Shown here in pieces: positions 1 through 8,953 of a DNA stretch of 64,000 bases (positions within the stretch are counted from its first letter, which is position 1; each line of letters starts with the position of its first letter). The DNA lies in assembly GCA_905214715.1 (NCBI GenBank), contig CAJMMT010000008.1, positions 1 to 64,000 on the forward strand, read 5' to 3'. A model generated the notes under the pieces. It did no database searches. It saw nothing but the letters and a program-made list of their open reading frames with translations, and was not told the origin of the DNA. This DNA comes from an uncultured bacterium. Lineage in GTDB: Bacteria > Bacteroidota > Bacteroidia > Bacteroidales > Muribaculaceae. Position numbers and translations under genes: made by a program.

Positions 1-54
<54 letters not shown>

Positions 55-60
55 CGAAAT

Positions 61-147
61 GTCCGGATGGCGGAATTGGTAGACGCGCTACTTTGAGGGG
101 GTAGTGAGCTTTCGCTCGTGTGAGTTCGAGTCTCATTTCGGACACCA
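61..147 (+). tRNA. tRNA-Leu (GAG)
   Basis: The acceptor stem GTCCGGA (61-67) pairs with TTCGGAC (137-143). The anticodon loop reads CTTTGAGGG with anticodon GAG. A long variable arm (GTGAGCTTTCGCTCGTG) marks a class II leucine tRNA. The discriminator A is followed by an encoded CCA at 145-147. Confidence 0.95.
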
Positions 148-188
148 GAGGCCCTGAAACTTAATCAAGTTTCAGGGCCTCATTTTTT
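148..188 (+). terminator. Rho-independent terminator of the tRNA unit
   Basis: A perfect 15-bp stem (148-162 with 167-181, loop AATC) is followed by a T-rich tract. It begins one base after the tRNA-Leu CCA end, so it closes the tRNA transcript. Confidence 0.95.
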
Positions 189-274
189 ATTATAACATAT
201 TCGTGCCTGTTTCTATGTTAGGATTCCGGCGCGAATTTTTTGTCCGCTTTCATTTGCCATGTTGACAAAAGAGA

Positions 275-307
275 TTTGCAACACTCAACTTTTTGTCTTA
301 TCTTTGC
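275..307 (+). promoter_or_regulatory. Bacteroidetes-type promoter of the small RNA
   Basis: TTTG at 275-278 and TATCTTTGC at 299-307 are separated by 20 bases, matching the -33/-7 pattern of the primary sigma factor in Bacteroidetes. Transcription should start near 313. Confidence 0.85.
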
Positions 308-312
308 GTTAG

Positions 313-584
313 AGAATCAGGAAGGGAAACCGGCGCGGAGGTGCCGGTAGACGAGAAAACCACATCAAAGTTATTTGGGAGACTCATCAAATTTATCTGA
401 AATACCGAGACAAGTCTTTTTTCCAATGGCGGGCCCCACGCCTTCGGGCGTTGATCCTTAACCGGGACGCAGGCGGATTACAAAGGGATAAAGACTCTCA
501 AATCCTGTCTATCGGAGTTTCGTCACAATCCTTTGGTGTGGCCTTATAACGGTGGCGAGCCGGTTGGCTGCCACCGTTTTATTT
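313..584 (+). ncRNA. Structured small RNA of about 270 nt, possibly 6S-like
   Basis: A strong promoter (275-307) and a strong terminator (548-586) bracket a 270-nt stretch with no good reading frame. The stretch contains local hairpins, for example ACCGGC/GCCGGT near 338-358 and ACGCC-TTCG-GGCGT near 439-452. The first start codon belonging to a recognisable protein lies downstream at 608. Bacteroidales carry a 6S-type RNA of this general size with the same promoter and terminator architecture (Bacteroidales-1 motif), so that is the first candidate. I could not identify the 6S central bubble, so the class remains open. No RNase P, tmRNA or SRP RNA hallmark was found. Confidence 0.6.
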
Positions 585-586
585 TA
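548..586 (+). terminator. Rho-independent terminator of the small RNA
   Basis: AACGGTGGC (548-556) pairs with GCCACCGTT (570-578). An inner AGCC/GGCT helix has loop GGTT, and T-rich sequence follows at 577-586. Confidence 0.9.
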
Positions 587-607
587 ATAATAACCAAAAT
601 CTCACAT

Positions 608-1360
608 ATGAAAGACGTTAAAGAGTCATTGCTCGGACGCACGTCGGTGCGCCGATACGAATATGACGACATCCCTCAGGAATCAATGGATTTCATCTAC
701 CGCGCGGTAGAAAACACTCCTACCTCATACAACGGACAGCAATTCTCGGTAATAGACATTACCGACCAGTCTCTTAAAGAGGAGCTTTACGCGCTCACCA
801 ACCAGAAGCAGATAAAAACCTGCAAGCATTTCATGGTATTCCTTTCCGATTACAACAAGATATCGCGTCTGGCTGAAAAGAAGGGTATCGACATGCCACC
901 CTTTACCGATACCATGGACGGAACCGTGATAGGTATAATCGACGCATCATTGGCCATGATGAGCGCGGTGGTCGCCGCGGAGTCATGCGGTCTCGGCACA
1001 AACTGCATCGGCTATCTGCGCACGGTCGATCCGCGGAAAGTGGCCGAATTGCTTCAATTGCCCAAAGGAGTGTTTGTAGTATGCGGACTGGCCATAGGAG
1101 TGCCCCGTGAACATCCGGACCTTAAACCCAAGGAACCGCAACCGCTGGTGTTCCACAAGAACCGTTACCGCCAGGATAAGGAGCGTATGGTAGAGGAACT
1201 GGCCGAATATGACGCGAAGGTTCAGGAATACAATCGTACCCGCTCGGGAGCCAAGACCGACAACGACTGGTGCGGACATATAATAGACTACTATCGTCAT
1301 GCCATGGAATACCGTATCCTTGATTATCTTAAAGAGCAGGGATACGATATAAAACGCTGA
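608..1360 (+). CDS. Nitroreductase family protein (NfsA/Frp-like flavoprotein)
   Basis: This 250-residue protein resembles oxygen-insensitive NAD(P)H:FMN oxidoreductases that reduce nitro groups, quinones or flavin. It starts with the family signature GRTSVRRYEYDDIP, whose SVRR positively charged segment binds FMN phosphate. NTPTSYNGQQFSVIDI follows near residue 37, then the GTVIGIIDASLAMMSAVVAAES helix region and the GLGTNCIGYLR segment. The family is usually 240-250 residues. The frame stays open upstream to 533, but that part overlaps the small-RNA terminator, so ATG 608 is chosen. It stands alone between the small RNA and a secreted protein. The exact substrate cannot be read from sequence. 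Confidence 0.9.
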   Translation: MKDVKESLLGRTSVRRYEYDDIPQESMDFIYRAVENTPTSYNGQQFSVIDITDQSLKEELYALTNQKQIKTCKHFMVFLSDYNKISRLAEKKGIDMPPFTDTMDGTVIGIIDASLAMMSAVVAAESCGLGTNCIGYLRTVDPRKVAELLQLPKGVFVVCGLAIGVPREHPDLKPKEPQPLVFHKNRYRQDKERMVEELAEYDAKVQEYNRTRSGAKTDNDWCGHIIDYYRHAMEYRILDYLKEQGYDIKR

Positions 1361-1461
1361 TATAGGCGTGGAGAAGGAGTTTATCGGACTCCCTTGAAAT
1401 ATTTTGCCGATTTTTCTTAAAAATAATTTGGTAAAAATTTTTCAATATTAAAAAAGTTACC

Positions 1462-1470
1462 TAATTTTGT
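1462..1470 (+). promoter_or_regulatory. -7 promoter element for the 1618 gene
   Basis: TAATTTTGT matches TAnnTTTG, and a T-run lies about 20 bases upstream. It implies a 5' leader of about 140 nt before the start codon at 1618. The 257-base gap between 1361 and 1617 holds this promoter and a weak hairpin near 1374-1395. Confidence 0.7.
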
Positions 1471-1617
1471 AGCGGTATGTGCTTTAGGGCTCATGCCGCT
1501 TTAATCTTGATGGGGCGGAAATAGCTTTCAGAGGATGGTCCATTAGTTGTAATCTCAAGGTTAAAGGCTTAACAAGTAAATAGATAAACATAATTAATAA
1601 TCTTTAAATTCTTTAAG

Positions 1618-2514
1618 ATGAAGAAATTTTTCCTCCTTTCAGCTGCCCTTATGGCAGTTGGTGCAATGTCCGCTCAGGACTTCGATGTGTATGTAATCGG
1701 TTCTAACGTAAACGGCGGCTCTTGGGATGTCATTTTAGGTAGAGAAGATTGCAAAATGACTTTCGTCGGCGATGGTATCTACGAGTGGGATGGTGAATTC
1801 CTTGGTACCGGATTCAAACTAAATGATGGTACCTGGTCTAATCCTGACCACAACTGGGGTGCTACCGAAGGAGAACTTTCACTGGGTGTTCCTTACGGTC
1901 CTCTTACAGCGTCTGGTACCAGCGGCAACATCGGTCTCGATGGTTTCACCGGCGTTAAGAATCCTCATGTCGTTTTCGATGCCAATACCGCTATGATCAC
2001 CGTAACCGGTGAGGCCGATGGTAAGTACGAGTGGTATCTCGTTGGTGATTTCAATGACTTCCATGGTCCCGCAGAGGCTGGAGAAGGTGTTGTGAAATAC
2101 ACTGAAATAGGTGACAAGGTATATGCTTACGAGGGTGTGGAATTCTCAACAGGCGATACCACTATCAAGATGTCTGATACCGGCTGGCACAAGCAGTATG
2201 GTGATAACGAAGCCATGATACAATGGGGTGTGACCACAGTGTTGGCAGATGGTGTTACTAATCAGGCCGTGCTTCAGGAATGCGGCAGCGAAGGTACAAT
2301 GCCCTGCTTCCTCTTCGGTAAATACAACTCCGAGTGGGATCTGAATACACAGACACTGACTTTCCGTGAGGCCGGTTCCGGTGTCAAGGCTCTTGAGGCT
2401 GTAAACGGCGAGGCTGAATACTTCAACCTCCAGGGCGTTAAGGTTAACGAACCTGCAAACGGTCTCTTTATAAAGGTTATCAACGGCAAGGCCACTAAAG
2501 TAGCTATCCGCTAA
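1618..2514 (+). CDS. Secreted protein with SusE/SusF-like repeats and a conserved C-terminal tail
   Basis: The N-terminus MKKFFLLSAALMAVGAMSA is a clear signal peptide. Two similar segments follow (about residues 22-130 and 135-250). Each opens with a YVIG or YLVGDF phrase and contains aromatic residues like the beta-sandwich carbohydrate-binding repeats of SusE/SusF outer-membrane proteins. The last 35 residues read EYFNLQGVKV-NGLFIKV-GKATKV, the same tail as the secreted proteins at 48-64 kb. In a genome with a PorD homologue the tail may be a type IX secretion sorting signal (inference). It lies alone between two terminators. The ligand is unknown. Confidence 0.75.
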   Translation: MKKFFLLSAALMAVGAMSAQDFDVYVIGSNVNGGSWDVILGREDCKMTFVGDGIYEWDGEFLGTGFKLNDGTWSNPDHNWGATEGELSLGVPYGPLTASGTSGNIGLDGFTGVKNPHVVFDANTAMITVTGEADGKYEWYLVGDFNDFHGPAEAGEGVVKYTEIGDKVYAYEGVEFSTGDTTIKMSDTGWHKQYGDNEAMIQWGVTTVLADGVTNQAVLQECGSEGTMPCFLFGKYNSEWDLNTQTLTFREAGSGVKALEAVNGEAEYFNLQGVKVNEPANGLFIKVINGKATKVAIR

Positions 2515-2540
2515 TTAGAAGTAAATACCCTAACATATAA

Positions 2541-2573
2541 GGCGCTCCGGCATGGTCGGGGCGTCTTTTATTT
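2541..2573 (+). terminator. Rho-independent terminator after the secreted protein
   Basis: GGCGCTCCG (2541-2549) pairs with CGGGGCGTC (2557-2565), with two G-U pairs, and TTTTATTT follows. Its T tract runs into the promoter of lepA. Confidence 0.9.
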
Positions 2574-2574
2574 G

Positions 2575-2606
2575 TTGCAAACCTTGGGATTATTCATTAA
2601 TTTTGC
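2575..2606 (+). promoter_or_regulatory. lepA promoter
   Basis: TTG at 2575-2577 and TAATTTTGC at 2598-2606 are 20 bases apart. The -7 box ends 5 bases before the lepA ATG at 2612, so the mRNA should have almost no leader. Confidence 0.8.
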
Positions 2607-2611
2607 AGACG

Positions 2612-4399
2612 ATGAAAAATATAAGGAATTTTTGTATAATAGCTCATATAGACCATGGCAAGTCGACGCTCGCAGACCGTCTGCTTGAAAAGACGGGTAC
2701 CGTGGCTGCAAAAGATATGGAAGCCCAGGTTCTCGACGATATGGATCTGGAGCGGGAACGTGGCATAACCATAAAAAGCCACGCCATACAGATGAACCAT
2801 CGTAAGGATGGTGAAAACTATATACTGAACCTTATCGACACCCCTGGACACGTGGACTTCTCTTATGAGGTGTCGCGCTCAATAGCCGCGTGCGAAGGTG
2901 CCCTGCTGATAGTCGACGCGTCGCAGGGTATACAGGCCCAGACCATTTCCAATCTCTATATGGCCATTGACAATGACCTGGAGATAATACCTGTCATAAA
3001 CAAATGCGATCTTGAATCGGCCAATCCCGACGAGGTGGAAGACCAGATAGTGGATCTGCTCGGTTGCGACCGCGGTGAGATTATCAGGGCTTCCGGCAAG
3101 ACCGGATTGGGTGTCGATGAGATTCTCGATGCCATAGTAGACCGTGTCCCGGCTCCGGTAGGCGATCCAGACGCTCCTCTGCAGGCCCTTATTTTCGACT
3201 CGGTCTTCAATCCTTTCCGCGGCATCATAGCCTATTTCAAGATAGTGAACGGCACCATAAAGACCAACGATTTCGTGAAGTTCGTATCTACGGGCAAGGA
3301 GTATCATGCCGATGAGATAGGAGTGCTCAAGCTTGATCTCGCTCCGGGACGGGAGCTATCGGCCGGAAACGTAGGCTACATCATTTCGGGTATCAAGACA
3401 AGCCGTGAGGTGAAGGTAGGCGATACGATCACTCATGTATCGCGTCCTTGCGACAAGGCGATAGACGGTTTTGAGGAAGTGAAGCCCATGGTGTTCGCCG
3501 GGGTATATCCGATCGAGACGGAGGATTTCGAGAATCTTCGCGCTTCGCTCGAGAAGTTGCAGCTCAACGATGCCTCGCTCACTTTCCAGCCTGAAAGCTC
3601 GGCCGCTCTCGGGTTCGGTTTCCGCTGTGGATTCCTCGGGCTGCTGCATATGGAGATTATCCAGGAGCGTCTGGGGCGTGAGTTCAATATGGATGTGATA
3701 ACTACGGTTCCAAACGTGTCGTATAAGGTTTACGACAAGAAAGGGAACGTAACCGAGGTTCATAATCCCTCCGGCTTGCCCGAACAGACTCTCATAGACC
3801 ATATAGAAGAGCCGTATATACGGGCTTCGATCATTACGCAGGCAGACTATATCGGGCCGATAATGACGCTTTGCCTCGGGAAGCGCGGCGAGCTGGTGAA
3901 ACAGGAGTATATATCGGGCAATCGTCTTGAACTTATTTTCGATATGCCTTTGGGTGAGATTGTAATCGATTTCTACGATAAACTTAAATCAATATCCAAA
4001 GGATATGCCAGTTTCGATTACCATATAAGTGAATTCCGCGAATCGAAGCTGGTCAAGCTCGATATACTTCTGAACGGAGAGAGCGTCGATGCCCTGTCGA
4101 CTCTCACCCATGCCGACAACGCCGTAAGGTTCGGACGCAGAATGTGTGAGAAACTCAAGGAGCTTATCCCGCGTCAGCAGTTCGACATAGCCGTGCAGGC
4201 CGCCATAGGGGCAAAGATCATAGCCCGCGAGACAATCAAGGCTGTAAGAAAAGATGTTACCGCCAAGTGTTATGGCGGCGACATATCGCGAAAGAGAAAA
4301 CTGCTTGAAAAACAGAAGGCCGGCAAAAAGCGCATGAAGCAGATAGGCAGCGTAGAAGTGCCGCAGAAAGCCTTCCTCGCCGTGCTTAAGCTTGATTGA
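2612..4399 (+). CDS. lepA: Elongation factor 4 (LepA), ribosomal back-translocase GTPase
   Basis: LepA is a GTPase that acts on stalled or mistranslocated ribosomes. The GTP-binding motifs are AHIDHGKST (G1), RERGITI, DTPGH (G3) and NKCDL (G4). They are followed by EF-G-like domains and the LepA-specific C-terminal domain ending in KRKLLEKQKAGKKRMKQIG. The length of 595 residues is normal. The frame extends upstream to 2552, but the signature start MKNIRNFCIIAHIDHG puts the start at 2612, just after the promoter. The nhaA gene follows after 44 bases and may be co-transcribed. Confidence 0.97.
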   Translation: MKNIRNFCIIAHIDHGKSTLADRLLEKTGTVAAKDMEAQVLDDMDLERERGITIKSHAIQMNHRKDGENYILNLIDTPGHVDFSYEVSRSIAACEGALLIVDASQGIQAQTISNLYMAIDNDLEIIPVINKCDLESANPDEVEDQIVDLLGCDRGEIIRASGKTGLGVDEILDAIVDRVPAPVGDPDAPLQALIFDSVFNPFRGIIAYFKIVNGTIKTNDFVKFVSTGKEYHADEIGVLKLDLAPGRELSAGNVGYIISGIKTSREVKVGDTITHVSRPCDKAIDGFEEVKPMVFAGVYPIETEDFENLRASLEKLQLNDASLTFQPESSAALGFGFRCGFLGLLHMEIIQERLGREFNMDVITTVPNVSYKVYDKKGNVTEVHNPSGLPEQTLIDHIEEPYIRASIITQADYIGPIMTLCLGKRGELVKQEYISGNRLELIFDMPLGEIVIDFYDKLKSISKGYASFDYHISEFRESKLVKLDILLNGESVDALSTLTHADNAVRFGRRMCEKLKELIPRQQFDIAVQAAIGAKIIARETIKAVRKDVTAKCYGGDISRKRKLLEKQKAGKKRMKQIGSVEVPQKAFLAVLKLD

Positions 4400-4443
4400 C
4401 GGCCTGGTCCGGGGAGAACCTGAAAAATTCTAATAATCAAAAT

Positions 4444-5799
4444 ATGTCTCAAGTATTCTATCGGTTCCGCAAGACATTCAAAGCCTACGCTTCGGGTGGC
4501 AACATGCTGATGTTCGCCACGGCTTTGGCCCTGCTTGTGGTCAACCTCCCCTTCACGAAAGACTTCTACAATTCATTGTGGACACATGAGGTGGTCTTGC
4601 AGATAGGGGATTTCAATCTCTTCAGCCATAACGGCCACCCGATGTCGCTTATGGATTTCATCAACGATGCGTTGATGGTGTTCTTCTTCTTTTCCGTAGG
4701 TCTGGAAATAAAGCGAGAGGTGCTCGTAGGCGAGTTGCGCTCTTTCCGAGCCGCGTTGCTTCCGATCATAGCCGCATGCGGCGGTATGATCGTGCCGGTG
4801 GTTATTTTCTATCTCCTATCGCAAGGTACCGACTATTCAGGTGGTGCCGCCATTCCAATGGCTACCGATATAGCCTTTTCGCTCGGGGTGCTGTCTATGC
4901 TTGGCAAGCGTGTGCCGGTGGGTCTTAAGATTTTCCTGACCACGCTGGCCGTTGTCGACGATATAGGCGGCATACTTGTAATCGCCATATTCTATTCCAC
5001 CCAGATAAACTACTGGCTGCTCGTAGCCGCTGCCGGGGTGCTCGCTCTCATCGCCATAGGCGGCGCTTTCGGCATCCAGAGCAAGATGTTCTATTTCATC
5101 TTCGGCACCGTGGTATGGTTCATGTTCCTCAACGCCGGTATCCATCCCACTATCGCGGGTGTGCTGATCGCGTTCTGTGTGCCCGCCAAGCCTCTGCTTG
5201 CTCCACGTAAGTTCATCGAGACCATAAGGGAGAAGATAGGACACTTCTCTAAAGACGATGACCACAGGCTCGAGAGCAAGACCATTCTCACAAGTCAGCA
5301 GATGGATTGGCTTAAAGAGATAGAATCGGCCTCAGACAAGGTAATATCGCCGTTGCAGGATATGGAAGACAATCTGAATCCGTTGGTGAATTATCTTATC
5401 GTTCCTCTCTTCGCCTTTGCCAATGCCGGTATCTATTTCGGCGATATGGCTCTCAGCGATGCCTACAGCGGTGTTTCTCTGGCTATAATATGCGGTCTGG
5501 TGCTGGGTAAGTTTCTGGGTATTTTCAGTTTCTCGTGGCTTACTATCAAATGCAAGCTTGCTCCAATGCCCAGCAACAGCAACTGGAAGATGCTGGCGGC
5601 TGTGTCGGTAGTAGGCGGTATAGGCTTCACCGTTTCGCTGTTCATAGCCAACCTTTCGTTCGGTACCGGAGATCCTTTCATGTCGAAGATTCTCAACGAT
5701 GCCAAACTCGGTATCCTGCTCGGATCGATACTGGCCGGCGTGCTCGGATATTTCTGCATGAAGATGGTTATGCCGAAACATGCGGTAGACGAAGAATAA
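4444..5799 (+). CDS. nhaA: Na+/H+ antiporter NhaA
   Basis: NhaA is an inner-membrane antiporter that exchanges internal sodium for external protons. The 451-residue protein has about 12 hydrophobic segments. It shows LAVVDDIGGILVIAIFY, with the adjacent aspartates that bind the cation in the E. coli enzyme, and VPLFAFANAGI in the second half. A hydrophilic loop of about 60 residues (near 270-320) interrupts the membrane part, as in other Bacteroidetes members. The start is ATG 4444 (MSQVFYRFRK). An upstream TTG at 4396 overlaps the lepA stop and would add 16 unlikely residues. Confidence 0.95.
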   Translation: MSQVFYRFRKTFKAYASGGNMLMFATALALLVVNLPFTKDFYNSLWTHEVVLQIGDFNLFSHNGHPMSLMDFINDALMVFFFFSVGLEIKREVLVGELRSFRAALLPIIAACGGMIVPVVIFYLLSQGTDYSGGAAIPMATDIAFSLGVLSMLGKRVPVGLKIFLTTLAVVDDIGGILVIAIFYSTQINYWLLVAAAGVLALIAIGGAFGIQSKMFYFIFGTVVWFMFLNAGIHPTIAGVLIAFCVPAKPLLAPRKFIETIREKIGHFSKDDDHRLESKTILTSQQMDWLKEIESASDKVISPLQDMEDNLNPLVNYLIVPLFAFANAGIYFGDMALSDAYSGVSLAIICGLVLGKFLGIFSFSWLTIKCKLAPMPSNSNWKMLAAVSVVGGIGFTVSLFIANLSFGTGDPFMSKILNDAKLGILLGSILAGVLGYFCMKMVMPKHAVDEE

Positions 5800-5829
5800 T
5801 CGGCATAAATTTTATATTTGAATACGATA

Positions 5830-5864
5830 AAAAGTCCCGGAGTCTCCAAGGCTCCGGGACTTTT
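5830..5864. terminator. Bidirectional terminator between nhaA and cstA
   Basis: AAAAGTCCCGGAG pairs with CTCCGGGACTTTT, a perfect 13-bp stem with A-tract and T-tract on opposite sides. It serves the two convergent genes. Confidence 0.9.
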
Positions 5865-5878
5865 GTCATATGGGTGTT

Positions 5879-7348
5879 TCAATTATTATCGCGATAGGAA
5901 AGAGGGGTATCGAGGTTGCCGTGCCAGCGGCGGAAGAGTTTCAGGAACACTAAAGCCACGATACAGCCGCCGGATATCGAAAGCGCATATGCCCCTTGAG
6001 TGCCCAGCCAGTCGCGCAGCAGGATGCCGAACCCTTCCGGAGCGAAAAGAATATAAGTGGAGGTTACCACTGTCATGAACACAGCCGGAAGAAGTGTAAC
6101 GATATAGGGTTTGGACATCTTCGCCAACCATACCGTAAGGGTCCATAGTGTAAAAACCGACAGCACCTGATTGCACCATGCGAAGTAACGCCATAGGGCA
6201 TCGTAGGGCATGAGCATTATCATGAAACAGATAATGAATATCGGAACCGATACCATTAGGCGACGGCCAATTTTCTTCTGAGGTATATTAAGGAAGTCGG
6301 CGGCGATAAGACGGGCGCTGCGTAACGCGGTGTCGCCTGATGTGATGGGTGCTGCGATAACTCCGAGGATTGCAAGCACGCCTCCCACGGCTCCGAGCCA
6401 GTTCTTAGACAGAGAGTCGACAAGTAGTGCCGGCGAACCGCCTCCAAGAGTCTGCTGAAGCAAGTCGTAACCGCCGGTGAATGTGATAGCAGCGGCGGCC
6501 CATATGAGGGCTACGATACCTTCGGCTACCATGGCTCCGTAGAAAATAGGGCGTCCATGCTTTTCGTTGGCGATGCAACGGGCCATCATCGGCGACTGTG
6601 TGGCATGGAATCCCGATATGGCACCGCAGGCTATAGAGACGAACATCATAGGAAACACCGGATTCGCCTCGGGGTCCGGTTTGTGGTTGTAGAACTGTGT
6701 CCACATCTCAGGCATATCGGCACCGTGAACATATAGCATCACAAGAATACCGAGGGCCATGAAAAGCAGCGCGAGACCGAAAACCGGATACAGGCGGCCT
6801 ATTAGCTTGTCGACCGGCAGAAGGGTGGCAAGCATGTAGTATGCGAATATCACCACTATCCAGAATGTGCGGTCAAGAGATTCGGGAGTGAGCATGGCGA
6901 GCAAGTCGGCCGGATTGTATACGAACACCGCCCCGACGAGAACCATCAACAGAAGCGCGAAGACACGCATGGTCTGCTTTACTCCGTTGCCGAGTTGGTC
7001 GCCTACAAGTTCCGGTAGCGACGCGCCACGGTTGCGCAGCGACAGCATACCTGACAGATAGTCATGTACCGCTCCGGCGAATATCGTGCCGAAAACGATC
7101 CATAGAAACGCCGCGGGTCCGTACATTACTCCCATTATGGCGCCGAAAATGGGTCCCAGTCCCGCTATGTTGAGGAACTGGATCAGAAATATTTTCCAGG
7201 ACGGCATTTTTACGTAGTCCACACCGTCGGCCATCTCGTGAACCGGAGTAGGTCGTTTTGAGTCGGCGCCGACGAGCCGTTCCATGAACTTGCCGTAAGT
7301 GAAATACCCGGCTATGAGTATCAGCAGGGCGATAGTGAAAGAAATCAT
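5879..7348 (-). CDS. cstA: CstA-family carbon starvation / peptide or pyruvate transporter
   Basis: This 489-residue polytopic membrane protein matches the short CstA family. Early hallmarks are YGKFMERLVGAD, the segment FLNIAGLGPIFGAIMG near residue 60, and FAGAVHDYLSGMLSLRNRG near residue 95. Later ISGFHATQSPMMARC and ITSGDTALRSARLIAADF appear, both typical of the family. CstA proteins take up peptides or pyruvate during nutrient limitation; which substrate applies here is unknown. It is 20 bases downstream of the PD40 protein gene on the same strand and may share its promoter. Confidence 0.9.
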   Translation of the reverse strand: MISFTIALLILIAGYFTYGKFMERLVGADSKRPTPVHEMADGVDYVKMPSWKIFLIQFLNIAGLGPIFGAIMGVMYGPAAFLWIVFGTIFAGAVHDYLSGMLSLRNRGASLPELVGDQLGNGVKQTMRVFALLLMVLVGAVFVYNPADLLAMLTPESLDRTFWIVVIFAYYMLATLLPVDKLIGRLYPVFGLALLFMALGILVMLYVHGADMPEMWTQFYNHKPDPEANPVFPMMFVSIACGAISGFHATQSPMMARCIANEKHGRPIFYGAMVAEGIVALIWAAAAITFTGGYDLLQQTLGGGSPALLVDSLSKNWLGAVGGVLAILGVIAAPITSGDTALRSARLIAADFLNIPQKKIGRRLMVSVPIFIICFMIMLMPYDALWRYFAWCNQVLSVFTLWTLTVWLAKMSKPYIVTLLPAVFMTVVTSTYILFAPEGFGILLRDWLGTQGAYALSISGGCIVALVFLKLFRRWHGNLDTPLSYRDNN

Positions 7349-7368
7349 ATGAAGTTGGTTTGTTGTTA

Positions 7369-8739
7369 TCAGCGCATGGTTTCAGCCTGTATGGCCTGAT
7401 TACGTAGCTCTTTAATCTCGCGGCCACGCTCTCTCACAGCCTCTTCAAGCTGTAGTATACGGGTCTCTATGAATTGAGTTTTGCTGCGGTTCCCGCTCTT
7501 CGCCGCATCGTGATACTCTCTGCGTAGTCTGTCCAAAGTTTCCATATCGCGTTTGCGGGCCTGCATGGCTCCGAGATAGCGGCCGGCGGCCAGCCGGGCC
7601 TGCGGTGATGTGAAATTCTCAACCCGTTCGTAGATTCGTCCTCCCGGGATTGAAATCAGGAAATCGCGTTGTTTATTACGTTTTTTATTCGATATGTTAT
7701 CCAGCGCGTTAAGCTTGTCGGCCCGGATCTCGGAATCTGCCGGCAGAAAGTCTTCGTCTGCGGTCAGTCGGGCGTGGTCTGTTATCTCGGGTGCTTCCGG
7801 GTCGTGGTTAGACCTTGACTCTTCCAAAATATATAGGTATAAGGTTACTTTTCCGTCGGCACGGTCGCGGTCTGACACCAGCCACCCCATACCATTTTCC
7901 TCGTCTACGGCAACCAAAAGATCATCGTAGGGTGAATTAAATGGCATACCGAGGTTGCGGGGAGCCAGATACTCGCCCGTCTGAGGGTCTCGCGTGGCGA
8001 CAAACAGGTCGTAGCCGCCCATCGAGCCTTCGGATGGGGATGAAAAGTAGAGAGTAGTGCCGTCTGCCCTCATAAAGGGGAAGTCTGCATCAATGCCGGT
8101 GTCGCCCAGACCTCTCAGCGGAGTCGGCTCAGACCAGCTGCCGTCGGTGAGCCTTTCCGATTCCACGATCATGTATATGCCATCTTCATTGCCCTCCGGC
8201 TTCTCTTCGGTATCCTCTTCCGATAATCGGGAGACTCTTTGCGACCACAACATATAGTCGCGCGATTCGTTGGCGAAAGCCATCGTGGCCTCATCGCGTC
8301 CCTGAGGGAAAGGAATGGAATCGGGCGGCAGCAATGTGCCTGCCGATCCCGGAAGGCGTATGGCTGAAGTGAAGTCGGATTCAGGAATTTGCGTCTTGGA
8401 TATGAGCTGCAGTTTCTGTACATTCCCGAGACTCTCTTTCGCGATTTCAAGCTGACCTTCGAAGCGGGGAAGAAGTTCTTCGCCGACTGCGGCTTTTTTC
8501 TTTGCGGTACTGTAGGTCTTGTAAAGACGCGCCGCCTTCTCGAAATCGTAATCGAGAAAAGCGATACGACCCATATAGAGGTTGTGCTCAGGGGTGCCTT
8601 TGGATTTTTCGGCCAATTGTCTCACCTCCTCGGGTGTGGGAAGAATGCCGTTGGAGTAGGCTATGGCAGGCATCAGTGTCGCGGCTATGACAAACGCGTT
8701 TGCGATAGATTTTGAATAATCTGAAATCATGGCATGCAT
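7369..8739 (-). CDS. Exported PD40 (TolB-like beta-propeller) protein
   Basis: The 456-residue protein has a hydrophobic N-terminal segment (AFVIAATLMPAIAYS) compatible with a signal peptide. An alpha-helical TPR-like part follows (residues 35-110, PEHNLYMGRIAFLDYDFEKAARLY). PD40/WD40-like blades come next, with the phrases ADFPFMRADGTTLYFSS, GGYDLFVATRD and LVSDRDRADGK. The C-terminal 100 residues are charged and probably coiled coil. Such proteins are periplasmic or cell-surface scaffolds in Bacteroidetes. No enzyme motif is seen. MHAM gives two possible start codons (8739 or 8730). Confidence 0.75.
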   Translation of the reverse strand: MHAMISDYSKSIANAFVIAATLMPAIAYSNGILPTPEEVRQLAEKSKGTPEHNLYMGRIAFLDYDFEKAARLYKTYSTAKKKAAVGEELLPRFEGQLEIAKESLGNVQKLQLISKTQIPESDFTSAIRLPGSAGTLLPPDSIPFPQGRDEATMAFANESRDYMLWSQRVSRLSEEDTEEKPEGNEDGIYMIVESERLTDGSWSEPTPLRGLGDTGIDADFPFMRADGTTLYFSSPSEGSMGGYDLFVATRDPQTGEYLAPRNLGMPFNSPYDDLLVAVDEENGMGWLVSDRDRADGKVTLYLYILEESRSNHDPEAPEITDHARLTADEDFLPADSEIRADKLNALDNISNKKRNKQRDFLISIPGGRIYERVENFTSPQARLAAGRYLGAMQARKRDMETLDRLRREYHDAAKSGNRSKTQFIETRILQLEEAVRERGREIKELRNQAIQAETMR

Positions 8740-8793
8740 GTTCTTAATCTGGGGAGAGGAGTATGATATATGAAAATGAGTATATCGGCTACA

Positions 8794-8802
8794 ACAAAAT
8801 TA
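8794..8802 (-). promoter_or_regulatory. -7 element for the PD40 gene
   Basis: Read on the minus strand the site is TAATTTTGT. It lies about 55 bases upstream of the start at 8739 and diverges from the etfB -7 box 13 bases away. A clear TTTG at -33 is missing. Confidence 0.6.
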
Positions 8803-8814
8803 AGAAAAAATTAT

Positions 8815-8823
8815 TAACTTTGC
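8815..8823 (+). promoter_or_regulatory. -7 element for etfB
   Basis: TAACTTTGC matches TAnnTTTG. It predicts a leader of about 125 nt before etfB. No clear -33 TTTG is present. Confidence 0.65.
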
Positions 8824-8953
8824 TCCTTAGCAGAAATATAGCTACGCTAAAAAAGGCTAAAACTAAAAAATCATGGAACGGCTTGCCTATGGTAATGAAC
8901 ATAGGCATAGGCGGAACCTGACATCAAAGGTAAACTATAAACCGCAAAATATC

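Noticed and set aside
313..584. RNase P RNA, tmRNA or SRP RNA
   Set aside because: None of their conserved core sequences, such as the GAAAGUCC-type element or a tRNA-like end, is present.
533..607. Extended N-terminus of the nitroreductase from 533
   Set aside because: This part overlaps the small-RNA terminator and has no homology to the family; ATG 608 begins the conserved sequence.
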